Shown: positions 38,701 through 49,570 of the stretch, piece after piece | Layout: the number at the start of each line of letters is the position of its first letter | How positions within the stretch are numbered: the first letter of the stretch is position 1 | From: Drosophila persimilis | Taxonomy: Eukaryota > Arthropoda > Insecta > Diptera > Drosophilidae | Length of the DNA: 64,000 bases | Direction: 5' to 3' | Assembly: GCF_003286085.1 (NCBI RefSeq) | Contig: NW_020825298.1 | Span: forward strand, 1,984,001 to 2,048,000 | Program-made: the position numbers and the translations under genes | Notes under the pieces: model-generated | The model's input: only the letters and a program-made list of their open reading frames with translations | The model's database searches: none | What the model was told of the DNA's origin: nothing

Positions 38701-39153
38701 ACGGTTTGCAGCTGGCAAAAGTTATTCGCCAGCAATCTAAATTACTAATGCCGGTCCGTGCCAGTAACTAGCAGAAGTCCAAGTCAGTCGGGCACTTCGC
38801 ACAACCCCCGACCGTGGACCCAGGACCCTGGGTTCGTCTCCACCAAGGCCCTCGGCAACGGCCAAGAGGCACTTATTTTTATTAACTTTTTGGCAACTAA
38901 GTGCACTTGAAAGTCGGTTGTGTATGTTCTGGCGGTTGCCATGTGAATGGTTCGTCCTTTGGGCGGTAGTTAATTCCAGGGGAGCGGCATGGCTCCTTCT
39001 TGCTCCTGGACATGGGGATGGGGGGATGGGAATCGCCAAGAGCTTTATTTTTCCCTAATTCGCTTGCACGTGTATTCCCGTTATGAATTGTGTATTCCTC
39101 ACGAAAGGAAATGCATTCTGCTGCCAGAAGATGGATGGCAGAAGTTATCAGGG

Positions 39154-39178
39154 CCCCCCCCCCCCCCCCCCCCCCCCC
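39154..39178. repeat. Poly-C tract (25 C)
   Basis: Uninterrupted run of 25 C preceded by GGG. Exact length is easily misread in sequencing or assembly. Confidence 0.9.
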
Positions 39179-40070
39179 TCTGCCGCCTGCCCCGTAAATC
39201 TGCACACAATTCATGGCAAATGGAAAATTTCATATCGTTGATTTGGCAGTCAAAGCTGCCTAGACAAGCAAAATGTTACAGCTCCAAACAAAAGGGCCCC
39301 GTGGCGTCCCCTCCCGTCCCGTCCCGTCCCCCGTTCGATCCCTCATATCGATGCAACTTTTTGGCTGACTGATGCAGAAAATTCTGTACGCTTGGGTTCG
39401 ATTCGAGACAGGTAACCTAAACCGTAATGGGCAAAAAATAGGTGAAATAGGGCAGTATATGTTCGATACCCTGTAACCGTGGAGTGTTCTGGGCAGTGGG
39501 AAAGCCATAAGAAAGGGACAAAGTGGAATATGAACGAGAATCGATGAGCTATGAGGATCAACGAAAGGTTGCCTTTTTTGATCGATTTTCCTTCCTTTGC
39601 TCTTCCCTTCCTCTCAATACTGGGTATCCCTGCCCCTAGAGGCCTCCTAAACTAATCGGAATGGCTGGCAGATGAAAGCCAAAGCTCGAAGGGACGTGGT
39701 CTCCATTTGCTGGCTCTCATATGTTTTCCCTTTGCATTCTGCTCCGCCTACTCTTTCGGCAATTCAGCTGGCCAAAAGCCTAAATTGAAAACCCAAACTA
39801 CATGGAATGGTATTGCCATTATGGGTGCCATCTACAAGTGGGAGTACGACTATGTACGGCGAATGCTGAAACATTTTGTTGCCTGCATATGCCCTGTGCA
39901 TATGGTTTTTGTGTGCGGAGCAGAGGGCAGAGGCAGGGGGAGGGCAGACCGGGCCAGACCGGCGTTACTGTACCACCGCTGCGGATGCTCCTGTGGCAGG
40001 CTAACAAACATTCAATTAATGCATACTTTTGTGAGTCTCAAAATGGCGTCGCCGTTTTTCACACTGTTGC

Positions 40071-40120
40071 TGCTCGGTGCTCGGTGCTCGGTGCTCGGTG
40101 CTCGGTGCTCGGCGCTCGGC
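40071..40120. repeat. Seven-base tandem repeat (TGCTCGG)
   Basis: About seven head-to-tail TGCTCGG/CGCTCGG units. Confidence 0.88.
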
Positions 40121-41919
40121 GCTTTTGCACGGTCAGCATTGCTGGAAAATTTCCCTTTTTATATTGTTATCGGCACACTCTTTCGGGTAAGTAAGGAAAA
40201 ATATCCATGGGAAAGTATAAGCCTAATAAAAACTCCCAGCTGCAGGATGTCTACACAACTTTTCTGAATTTTTGCTGAATTTTCTTGCTATGAGTGAGCT
40301 GTGGAGATCCTCTGCTTCTCACAAATTAGTTTAATTAACCTGTTTGTATTTGCACAAAGTTCAGACCTGTGAGGGCATCCCGGCTTCATTGCCATCGCCA
40401 GGAATCTGTTTACTTAGGTTTTCCTCTGAATTTTGTTTTGTTTTTCCCTGCAGTCACCGACCGGCTTTGTTCGTGTGTGCGATGGCTTCATTTAGCACAC
40501 AAAAAGCGTTGCATAGAAAAAGGAAAACCCTGACAGAGCGGGGAGGAATAAAACGATAGCCGCCCACTCGTAGGTGAGCAGGGTGCTCGGCTTTCAGGTG
40601 TTCCAGGTGGGTGTGTTTGTTGTCTGGATTTGTTGCCAGAGTGTTGCCTCTATTGTGGGTCTAGTTGTTGCTGTTGCTGTTGCTGCCACTAATAGTTTTT
40701 CAGCTCGTAAAAGCTTTCTTGTGCCTCTGCTTTGGTCCAGGCACTTCGATCTAAGTTGGCTACTGGCTTGACTTGGGCTGGCGTGGCTGCTTGGCTGCTT
40801 GGCTTCTCCAGAGTTAGTTCTCTCTTGTGCTCTTGTGCTCTCCACCTTTCTCCCACTGTCTCTCACTCAGCCTGAGTGTCTATGAGTGATGCTGCTGCCG
40901 CTTGTGTGCTTACCACGGCGGAAACTTGCCAGGCAATTTCCGCTTTAAGTACCATTAAATTCGTATTCGTTTTAATGAGCTCTCAACATGATGCTTCGAG
41001 CCCCCCCATTGTGGCCGTCCATCCGCCAGTCGCCTTTTAATGACATTCGATTCCTGTGTGTCTATCCCATGGCCCAAAGCCTGCTCTGCCTTTTGTTTAG
41101 ACAGCATGAGGCATTATTTTCGGCATCCCTTTCCACCTTTCTCCCTTTCCCCGCTCTGCTTTGCGGCCACTTTGATGGGCTTTTCATTTTCATTCCGTAC
41201 ACTTTTCGACCAACAGACAGTGAAATCTGCTTAAGGTCTACGCCCGAGCCGCCGAGCACCTGTGCTCGAAAATCGATTCCTCGAACAGAGCTCCGCACAC
41301 ACAAAAGCCGGGACCAGGACAAAGGCAATCGCTGCTGTTGGTAAACTAATTAATTTTCATGTCTCTGCCATGTCTTTTCGGAAAATGGCATTGAACATTG
41401 CGCATACGCCACATTGCACGTAATTACTTTCTTCTTCTCGGAGAAAGCACTTGATAAATAATTCGGGCTGCATGTGAAACCGAAAATGGCACAAAGAAGG
41501 AGTGGAGCAGAGGAGCAGGGGAGCAGCGGAGCATGGGAGCAGAGGAAGCTCCTCTGTTGTGGGAGCCAAGCAAAAAACTAACAGAATTCGCGCTACTTCT
41601 TAGGGTTTTTCGTCTACCTTGCGACTTGTCCTGGCAAAAGGATTATTGTGCAGATAAAAGGGGTGCTGCCCGGGTTGCCTGTGGAAATCCCCATCTATTA
41701 GTGCAAGGTAAAAGCAATTATTTGAGTGAAAACTTTGAGGCTGCCGCTGGAAGTTAAGAGTTGCCGGCACTCTACTCTGCGGTGCTTCTGGTTGTGTATT
41801 ATCTCATTGCGTTTCACGTTTTCCAGCTTTCACAACAACTTTTTCCACCCCCCCCCCCACCACCTCCTGCACTTCCACTAGTTCACTGCTGATGTTAATG
41901 GTCTACCCGAACGCTGAAC

Positions 41920-41975
41920 GGATTCGGATTCGGATTCGGATTCAGATGCGGATGCGGATGAGGATGAGGATGCGG
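41920..41975. repeat. GGATTC/GGATGC six-base repeat
   Basis: Tandem hexamers GGATTC drifting into GGATGC and GGATGA. Similar arrays occur elsewhere in the window (for example GGGGAT/GCGGAT near 63166-63200). Confidence 0.85.
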
Positions 41976-42537
41976 TTCGAGGAAGGTATGTAGTTTCCAC
42001 CGCAAGTTGTCGAATAGATTAGTTTTGCAATTTTTCAGCTCAACACTTTCGAGGGAATTAAGCGGGCCGAACGGCACAACAATGGATGGCCGCTGCGAAT
42101 CTAATCCGGAAATTCATTAAAATGGATTTCTGCACATTTAAAAAGCATTATTCGCCGCCGCTTGGATCCGACACGAACCCATCAATTTAAAAGAGCTTTG
42201 TTCTTTCATAAATCTCCTGCGCGAATGGACTTGTTTTATATTTATTGAAAAAATCAATCTATAATCCATTCGCGAAATGTGAAATATTGCACTAAAAAAC
42301 ACAGCCATGCGGTCCATTCTGTGCCCTTGAGAGGTACTTCCGCTGCGATACCCATACAAATGTCTGCTCCATCCACTTAACTAAGTATTTTACGGGGCGT
42401 GCTATCGTCTTTCGATTATACTATGTAGGGCAACGCCTTAGGAGTACCCGTAGTACCTTTACCGATACCCTGATCGATCCCCGATATTAACACATAACCA
42501 TTAAGTCTTATGCGATACTTTACAGCTGAGCACTGAG

Positions 42538-42965
42538 CACCTCCATATATATACGGACGGATCCAAGATGGAGGGAGGACGGAGGTGTAGGAGCGGGCCT
42601 ATACTGTACAGACCCTGAGATAAGGCTGTCATATAAGCTTTTTGCCATCAGGAAAGCAGCGGAGGTCGCTTCTCTCGGCGATAAGATCCTTGCAGTCGTC
42701 CGGGGTCAGTTCCAGAAGTGTCTTGGCGAGCAGGGAGGCACTAGATACCCTAAGCACGACAGAGTCAGTGCGGATCTACTGGGTTCCCAGCCACCAGGGC
42801 ATCGAAGGAAACGAGACGGCGGACGTACTAGCTAAGGAAGGCGTCGGGCTGGCGAATACGAGAGCCGAGTACGTGCCTGTCTCCCTTAGAACCTCGAAAA
42901 TCATGCGCAAGGACAGCAATGAGAAACTCAGCCACTACCCACTGCATCTACCATGTGGGGCCCCG
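42538..42965 (+). mobile_element. Non-LTR retrotransposon fragment: broken RNase H domain
   Basis: Translation gives IYTDGSKMEGG, then after a frame change GVGAGLYCTDPEIRLSYKL, then after another AIRSLQSSGVSSRSVL, and finally VRIYWVPSHQGIEGNETAD followed by VLAKEG. This is the RNase H domain found at the end of ORF2 in LOA/I-type fly retrotransposons: the first catalytic Asp (TDGS) and the last HQGIEGNE-AD motif can be read. At least two frameshifts, and no reverse transcriptase or poly(A) end nearby, so a dead 5'-truncated or internally deleted piece. The element family cannot be named; element borders are uncertain. Confidence 0.8.
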
Positions 42966-45012
42966 CTGAGAGCTTTACAGTGAAGATAAGTTAGATATGC
43001 GATTGATTCAGCGATCGACAAGAAGAGCGTAAAGATATGCGACTTTCCTATACGATTCCCATATTTCCCATTTACCTTGTGGAATACATTTCTTCACGTT
43101 TCTTATTTAAGGTCTCTCTGTACTCTCCACTCTCCTTGTGCCTTTTGTGTGGGGCATGGAAAAGTTTAAATTACGTTTTCGTCTGCTTCTTCAATGTCAT
43201 TGCATTCTGCTCACATTTCACATTTCACATTCGCAGCCCTTTCGCAAGTTTCGATTTGAGTCCATTTCCATTTGTATTCTGCACCTTCCACTCACTTATT
43301 TTAGTCATGGCTAACTATTTTCCATTTGGAAAGGGATGGAAAGGGAAGAAGGGAGGGGAAGGCAAGTACTGGAAATTGTCACATCCAATTGGACAAACTT
43401 TGAATAAGCAAATGGCATACACGTAGTCACCATTCATTCGGCCAATTAAATAAACACCTCCCTTTTGCATTCACACAACGAAACGAAACGAAACGAAATG
43501 TGCAATTACATTACTGAACGGGACTGTACCCGTTCGCCCATTCAGGACACAGGTGTCAGCGGGTGGCAGGTGGCAGGTGGCAGGTGGCAGGTGGCAGGGA
43601 GGAAGGTGTTTCCATCAAAATTACCATACCATTCAAGTCGGCTGTCAGTGGAGCGATTCATCATACGCTCACATAGCAGCTGTCATTGTCAGGGCCCGCG
43701 AAAGGTGTCGCCGCCAAGACGAGGAGCGGCCCAGACAGCGCAGGACAGGCAGGACCTCTCACAGTTGTCTGGCATTTTGTTTTGCACTTGCCACTCGTCA
43801 AGCCGCTTTATTAGCCACAATTCTAGTGCGATTTTCCCCAATGGAATTTGCAATTTTTCCCGTTTTTCCAGTGCCCTTTCTCCTTTCTCTCGCGTTCTGT
43901 TGCTCTGTTGTTCATCAACTGTTTGTCATGTCAACTATGCACCCAACTCAAGACAACACTTAATTATGTTTTCTGTTTGCCGGGAAAAGTTTTCCCTCTG
44001 CAACAGAGAGAATCAGAGAGAAAGAAGAAAAATTACTCCGAATGGCAAAATGATTCCGTCGCTTCCTCCGCTGCTGCATCATAAATTATTGAAGTTTCCA
44101 GTCTGTCATAGCCAGAGTCAGAGCCATAACCCTAGCCATGGCCATGTAGTTTTTCTCCCGTTTTGCTATGGTCCTCTGGGAATTTAATTTGGCGGCAGGT
44201 GCCGTGTCGCCACCCCGTCTTTAAGACAAGCCTTTGTAGCAGTAACAGAACTGAGTACATCAAATAAATATAGAAATGGAAAAATGAGAGGTAAAGTGTA
44301 CCCAACTTTTCCACTTATTTCCGCTGCCACAAAAATGGAAGCCGCGCTAGAGGAACTAATAAAATGGTCTTTGCGGTTGGCAGAACTGCATTTTGCCGGG
44401 TTTCGGCGTGTGCAGTGGGAACTTTTGTGGGGTGGGGTTTCCACTGTGAAACCACCATAGTTGGTGTTCCCATAGCTCGGGAATGTTGTGGTTGCACTCC
44501 ACTATCCTGTCCGCTGCTCGCTACTCAATAAATAAGTAGCGTAAATAAACCCGGCACTCTGGCCTCCGGGCCAGTCCGGCGACTTCCTTTCGAGGTGGAA
44601 AACTTTCGGTTGGGTTGGCAGCCCTGTCCCGTTTACATGACAATTTGACAGTTTATTAAGTTCCCTTTCCACGGAAAACCCAGGGGGACTTTCATCTTAA
44701 TGGAAAACCCAGAGAGGTGTTCCCCATGGAGCGGGGAGCAGCATGAATACTTACCATCCAATATTCAGATGGTTTCCCTTTCAACTTTCAACTTTCAACG
44801 ACAACTGCAGCCTACTTCGATTAGCTTTAATGCGGAATATAAATAAGAAAACACAGTTGAATCAAGTGTCCACCGATTGCCAGCCTCAAGCTCCTCCAAC
44901 ACTCGTGTCAAGGGTCCCGAACAATTGAACTTTTAAATGAAAATACTGTATCTACGTAAGAACTAATTTTGAGAGTGTCTGGGAAGGCAGTGTCTGGCGT
45001 CCCCGCCCACAA
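42966..45012. other. Non-coding stretch, no gene recognised
   Basis: Between the retrotransposon fragment and the first kinase gene. Two longer open frames (about 43465-44187 and 43553-43963) overlap the GGTGGCA repeat and have no family features, so I do not call them genes. The part just below 45013 is the 3' flank of the kinase gene. Confidence 0.6.
43562..43598. repeat. Seven-base tandem repeat (GGTGGCA)
   Basis: Five perfect head-to-tail GGTGGCA units. Confidence 0.9.
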
Positions 45013-46314
45013 TCACTTTCTGATGCAGGTTGTCGAGCGATCGCCCACGGCACAGTGGCTGAACTTGCGCCCGGAGCCAAGCGGCAAGTGGTCGCCCTTC
45101 TTGGCCTGCGACAGACGCGCCCCGGTGATCCCGCGTGCCCGCTCCTGGTCGCGCTCGCGCTGCCGCTCCAGCTTCTGCTGCTTCAGCAGCGACCAGTCGA
45201 ACACGTTGTCGTACTGGTAGTTCAGGGAGCGCGATAGGAGGCGGAACAGCTGTCGCATGTAGTTGTAGTCGGGATCCTCGTTGAAGCGCATGCTGCGGAC
45301 GTACTTCATGAACACGGCGAACTCGGAGGGGAACGCCTTGCAGAGCTCCTCGATCTTGGTGCCGCTCTTCTTCTCCAGAATCATCTCGTACTTCTGCTTC
45401 TTGTTGGCGGCGGTGATGCCCTGCCACGGCAGCTTGCCCAGATTGAAGTACATCAGGCAGTGGCACATCGACTCCAGATCGTCGCGCCGCGACTGCTCGA
45501 TCCCCTTCTGGGCGTTGACGGACGCGTAGCGCACGGTGCCCGTCAAGTTGCGATCCTTGCGGAAGGGTATGTGCAGGAGCGACTCGGCGTCCAGGTATCG
45601 CTTGGACAGACCAAAGTCGATGAGGAACAGCTTGTGGGCCTGCTTGCCCGTGCCCATCAGGAAGTTGTCCGGCTTGATGTCGCGGTGGATGAATCCGATG
45701 GAGTGGAGGTTCTCCAGACGGGACAGCAGCTGATCGGCGACCATCAGCACCGTCTTCAGTGAGAAGCGGCGCTTGCACGAGGAAAATAGCTCCTCCAGCG
45801 AGGGTCCCAGCAGCTCGATCACCATGGCCTTGAAGTGCTGCTCGCAGCCGAAGTGCTTGAGGGTGGGAAACCCCGGGTTCTTGGCCAGCTTCTGGTACAC
45901 CTTCGCCTCGTACGCCAGCTGCGGATACTTGGCCTCGTTTCTCTCCACCTTGATGGCCACCTCGGAGGCGTCCTTCAAGCAGACCCCCAGGTAGATGTCG
46001 CCAAAGGAGCCCGACCCGATGCGCTTCACCACCCGGTACTTGCCGCCGACCAGCTGGTTGTCCAAGTGCAGCGACGGCTTTCGGTTGCGTCCAGAGGGAG
46101 TGCTGTCCTCCATCGGTGCTTGTGTCTGAGACTTCATCTCGGTTTCGTCTGAATTCTTTTTTTCTTTAGCCACAGCTCGCTCGCCGACTGAATTGCAATC
46201 TACTGAGCTCTGGCCTTTTTTATTTGGAAATAATTTTGTACTTGTACGGATTTTGACATTTAACACATGGCTCTGGCTGTCAAGCTTTGCTCTATTTTTG
46301 TTTTTTTTGGGCAT
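45013..46314 (-). CDS. Casein kinase 1-like Ser/Thr kinase (CK1-alpha type)
   Basis: Protein kinase of the CK1 family, 433 residues from the ATG at 46314. It has a basic, Ser/Thr-rich N-terminal extension of about 88 residues, unusual for CK1, then a complete kinase domain: GSGSFG (about 100-105), VAIK (Lys122), HRDIKPDN (210-217), DFG (Asp233), and the CK1 hallmark GIEQSRRDDLES. LTGTVRYAS differs from the family LTGTARYAS by one residue. A short basic tail (RQRERDQERAR) follows. No introns, which fits a retroposed copy of a CK1-alpha gene; flies have several such genes, many male-biased (family knowledge, not shown here). An inner Met (MEDSTPSG, residue 68) could be an alternative start. Same strand as the next kinase, about 1 kb away. 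Confidence 0.9.
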   Translation of the reverse strand: MPKKNKNRAKLDSQSHVLNVKIRTSTKLFPNKKGQSSVDCNSVGERAVAKEKKNSDETEMKSQTQAPMEDSTPSGRNRKPSLHLDNQLVGGKYRVVKRIGSGSFGDIYLGVCLKDASEVAIKVERNEAKYPQLAYEAKVYQKLAKNPGFPTLKHFGCEQHFKAMVIELLGPSLEELFSSCKRRFSLKTVLMVADQLLSRLENLHSIGFIHRDIKPDNFLMGTGKQAHKLFLIDFGLSKRYLDAESLLHIPFRKDRNLTGTVRYASVNAQKGIEQSRRDDLESMCHCLMYFNLGKLPWQGITAANKKQKYEMILEKKSGTKIEELCKAFPSEFAVFMKYVRSMRFNEDPDYNYMRQLFRLLSRSLNYQYDNVFDWSLLKQQKLERQRERDQERARGITGARLSQAKKGDHLPLGSGRKFSHCAVGDRSTTCIRK

Positions 46315-47342
46315 CAACTTGTGAGTGGGGGAGCTCTGGTCACTATATTCGTAATCAAAGAAGTAGTATACTGGGCTAGTAGGAGTCTAGCCACACTATT
46401 GGAGAGGAGAGACATTTCTTGGGGATATTTCCAATGAAAGGCCTAAAAGTCTCACTCCAAAAGGAAGCGTTTCCGGGCCCCACAAAGGCCCCACTTCATC
46501 TAAATCATCATGTATCGATATAACTATGTCTTCTTAGAACCAAATTTTGGGTGTAGACTCCTGTGATACCACGCTGTTACAAGTGTACAGCAGCACTTCG
46601 CCCCGACTCCTTCCACCACCCCAAAGAATGAATAATTATGGCATCCAAACGGGGAATCATAGAAAATTACATTATCGAGAAGAATGCTGAATCTTTGCTG
46701 GATCAGATCGAAACAAAAGAAATTGCAGTGGCTACTCTCCTTCCATGTGCTTACTCTCCCTCTCCATCACTCCCACACACTCTTCCTCGTGCAGTGTTCG
46801 CCCTCTGGCGGAGGAGAGCGAGTAATAATGTCTGCTGCTGCTGTGAGAAGGGAGAGAAAGAGAGAGGGACAGATGTAGCGGCAGTAGAGGAAAACAGGAA
46901 AGAGTATAAACGGAGTGCAACAACTAACATTGGAGCATAACTAGTGGTGGTGGTTCCACTCTTGCTCTCTCCATTTTTTCCCATCTCTCATGAGACCTGC
47001 GAGCAGAATTCAAAGACATCGGCGAGAGGTCCCCCTCCGCATAGAGAGAGAGAGAGATAGAGCGTGCTCCTGGAAATTTAGGTATAAAATATATATGTTA
47101 TATGTTACTTAAATCACTTATACACTGGCCGGGTCGAGCCGCGGCCCTTGCCGCGCCTCACAGCGCTTCCGATAGTACACTAATTTTTTAGTTGTATGGA
47201 ATTTTATTGTGTGGAAACCCATTGCTAGCCCTAAGACAAACGGGAATGTGTCCTTGAAAACTTCTTCTCTCAAAACAAAACAAAGTTGAATCGTAATCTG
47301 TGTTTAATGTTCCGGAATCGATTCAAACCCTGCGTTCAATAG
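46315..47342. other. Spacer between the two CK1-like genes
   Basis: About 1 kb holding the promoter side of the CK1-alpha-like gene and the 3' flank of the divergent one. Contains GAGA-type runs (GAGAGAGAGAGA near 47041-47060, GAAAGAGAGAGGG near 46856-46870). Short open frames on both strands near 46640-46980 have no family features. Confidence 0.6.
47203..47208 (-). terminator. Poly(A) signal AATAAA of the divergent CK1-like gene
   Basis: AATAAA on the minus strand about 135 bases after the stop codon, inside the 1.0-kb spacer between the two kinase genes. Confidence 0.55.
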
Positions 47343-48326
47343 TCAAACCCCTACATCTGGGCTGTTGAGGCAAGACCTGTAGACAGAGGAAGACTGTACC
47401 GTGGATTCTGGTTCCGTTGACTCATGGTCTCTGTTTTGCTGCTCCTCCAGCTGGGTCCAATCGAATCTGAGGTCGTACACGTGGGCCAGATCCAGAGAGA
47501 GGACGCGGAGCATCATGCGCATGTACACGTAGTCGGGTTCGTCCTCGAAGCGCAGGTTGCGGATGTACTTCATGAGCATGGCGATCATGGGTGGAAACCC
47601 GCCGCACAGATCGTCGATCTTCGTGCTCCTCTTCATCTCTGCGACCATCTCAGTCTTCTGCTTGTCGCTGGCGGCGGAGAGCCCGATCCACGGCAGGCCC
47701 TTATAGAAGTATATCAGGCAGTACATGAGGGACTCCAGGTCATCGCGACGCGACTGCTCGTTGCCGTTCTGGGCACGGACGGATAAAAAGCGCAAGGTGC
47801 CAAATATAGAGCACGTCGGGGAATAGTTGATATGCTTGTTCGTGGCGAAATCCCTGTAAGGATGCGACATTCCAAAGTCGATCAGAAACACCTTGTTGCA
47901 CTTGTCGCCCCGTCCCATCAGGAAGTTCTCCGGCTTGACGTCGCGATGGATGTATCCGATGGCGTGGATGGCCTCCAGCCGTGCCATCATCTGGCTGGCG
48001 AGCATCAGGATGGTCTTCAGGGAAAAGTGGCGGCTGCACTTGAGGTAGAGATCGTACAGCGATGGCCCCAGGAGCTCTACCACCATGACCTTGAAGTTCT
48101 GCTCGCTGCCGTAGTAAAAGAAGGTGGGAAACCCTCGACTGTCGCCCAACTTCTGGCACACTTTGGCCTCGTTCGCCAGCTGCTGGCTCTTCGAATCGTG
48201 TGGCTCAATCTTGATGGCCACCTCGGTGTTGTCCTCCACGCAAATGCCACTGTATACCTCGCCAAAGGCTCCCCCACCGATTCGCTCGATCGCCCGGTAC
48301 TTGCCGCCCACCAATCGGCTCTCCAT
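47343..48326 (-). CDS. Casein kinase 1-like Ser/Thr kinase, divergent
   Basis: Intronless CK1-family kinase, 327 residues from the ATG at 48326 (an upstream in-frame GTG at 48332 is not a likely start). Motifs: GGGAFG (17-22), VAIK (Lys39), HRDVKPEN (127-134), DFG (150-152), EQSRRDDLES. The activation segment is strongly altered: CSIFGTLRFLSVRAQNGNEQ replaces the family LTGTARYASIN--GIEQ, with the loop before it also changed. Catalytic residues are intact, so activity is likely but substrate recognition may differ. It has almost no N-terminal extension and a Ser/Glu-rich tail of about 30 residues. Upstream of the CK1-alpha-like gene on the same strand; the two proteins are clearly related but distant, so not a recent duplicate. 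Confidence 0.9.
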   Translation of the reverse strand: MESRLVGGKYRAIERIGGGAFGEVYSGICVEDNTEVAIKIEPHDSKSQQLANEAKVCQKLGDSRGFPTFFYYGSEQNFKVMVVELLGPSLYDLYLKCSRHFSLKTILMLASQMMARLEAIHAIGYIHRDVKPENFLMGRGDKCNKVFLIDFGMSHPYRDFATNKHINYSPTCSIFGTLRFLSVRAQNGNEQSRRDDLESLMYCLIYFYKGLPWIGLSAASDKQKTEMVAEMKRSTKIDDLCGGFPPMIAMLMKYIRNLRFEDEPDYVYMRMMLRVLSLDLAHVYDLRFDWTQLEEQQNRDHESTEPESTVQSSSVYRSCLNSPDVGV

Positions 48327-49341
48327 GGCCACTCACAGGATCACAGGACAAACGACTGCTTTATACGAACTAATAGGTGCCGGAAGTGTTTGTTATTAAA
48401 TGTAATTTCCGTGGGTTTTATTCTCGAAATTGTACTAATTGATTTTGTCGTTGAATTCAATGTTGTTTCACTTCTAAACTTGTAACAATCCCAGAATTTC
48501 AAATGCTACCTGGTTGTTGGCATCTTTAATGTGGAAAGCATCAAAACACAGTTTAAATCTACAGCTAAAGGTCGCCCCCCTGGAATCATTCAATATTCAA
48601 GACCATAAAACGGGAATTAAATATTGAAAGTTTCAATGTAAAATACAATATTTTAATGCAGCATCATTATAATGAAAATAGCCGGGATATAAATATGAAA
48701 TTAGATCATTAGCTTTACATTTGGCAATTTAACTAAAGGCTCACGGATGGCAGGGGGACGTAAGGGGAGCGAAACAGGTGTGCAGCGGCAGAAGAGTGCG
48801 ACGGCAGTGAGTGAAAATTAAGCGCTACTAAAGGTAAATAAATAATGAACAAACACACGTAAAATGAAGCATTTATAAAGCCGCTTACAATCATGATAAC
48901 GATGGCCGCCACCAGCACCAGCACCAGCCCCACGATGGCGATGATGATGTTGATGATGATGGCGTCTCTCAAGTGTGTGCGTGTGGCAGACAATGCCAGT
49001 GCGGGGAACAAAGCAACTTAACTGCAAGTGTGTGTGTGTGTGTGCAGGTGCATTAAATGCTATTACCGTGGGTCTTTCTCCTGGAAGCCCCGAGTGGAAG
49101 CAGTCCAGAGCCAGACCCATCGAAAGCCAGCTCCACCCGAGTCGGCGGATTGCGGAAGGCGGGCGGTTGTCAGGCAACGTCCATTGTTAATAATTTTGAG
49201 ACAAAAGGCCACACTAAAACAATAACTAAGCACGCATTAAGTAGTAAGTAAGTAGATGACAATGTGAGCCAGGGACACTGCCAAGGACCTGCAAGTGTCC
49301 TGGGCATGGCCAGAAGTTAGTTACGTGCACACCAAAGTACT

Positions 49342-49362
49342 CCCCCCCCCCCCCCCCCCCCC
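49342..49362. repeat. Poly-C tract (21 C)
   Basis: Uninterrupted run of 21 C, followed by CTCCGCC... Second long poly-C in the window. Confidence 0.9.
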
Positions 49363-49524
49363 TCCGCCACAAAAGCATAGGAAATAGACATAAAAGCCAA
49401 AAGCGAAGGAGAACCAAAAGTAGCAAAGAAGCTGCTGCAAACGACGAAGACGTGGCACCAAATAAAATAAAACAAATATAATGAGATTTCGTGCAACGGC
49501 AGTCGAAATGGAAGCAGGAGCGTG

Positions 49525-49570
49525 GGCGGTGGCGGGGGCGGGAGCGGGGGCGGGAGCGGGGGCGGGGGCT
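49525..49570. repeat. GGGGGCGGGAGC repeat, G-quadruplex-like
   Basis: G-rich tandem 12-base units with many runs of three or more G on the plus strand. Confidence 0.85.

Larger units (their letters stand above)
23475..42537. other. Long non-coding stretch, no gene recognised
   Basis: About 19 kb between CFAP91-like copy 3 and a retrotransposon fragment. The open frames are short, lack family resemblance and often coincide with simple repeats (for example CTTTGCTGTTGC repeats near 25320-25375). No tRNA, rRNA or known miRNA sequence was spotted. It may be intergenic or part of a long intron or regulatory domain; the sequence alone does not say. Confidence 0.6.

Noticed and set aside
43465-44187. 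Open frame of 240 residues
   Set aside because: Runs through the GGTGGCA repeat, overlaps another long frame, has no recognisable domain and no gene-like codon bias.
46317-46317. Start of the CK1-alpha-like kinase at a TTG codon
   Set aside because: An ATG follows directly at 46314 and is the normal choice for a nuclear gene.
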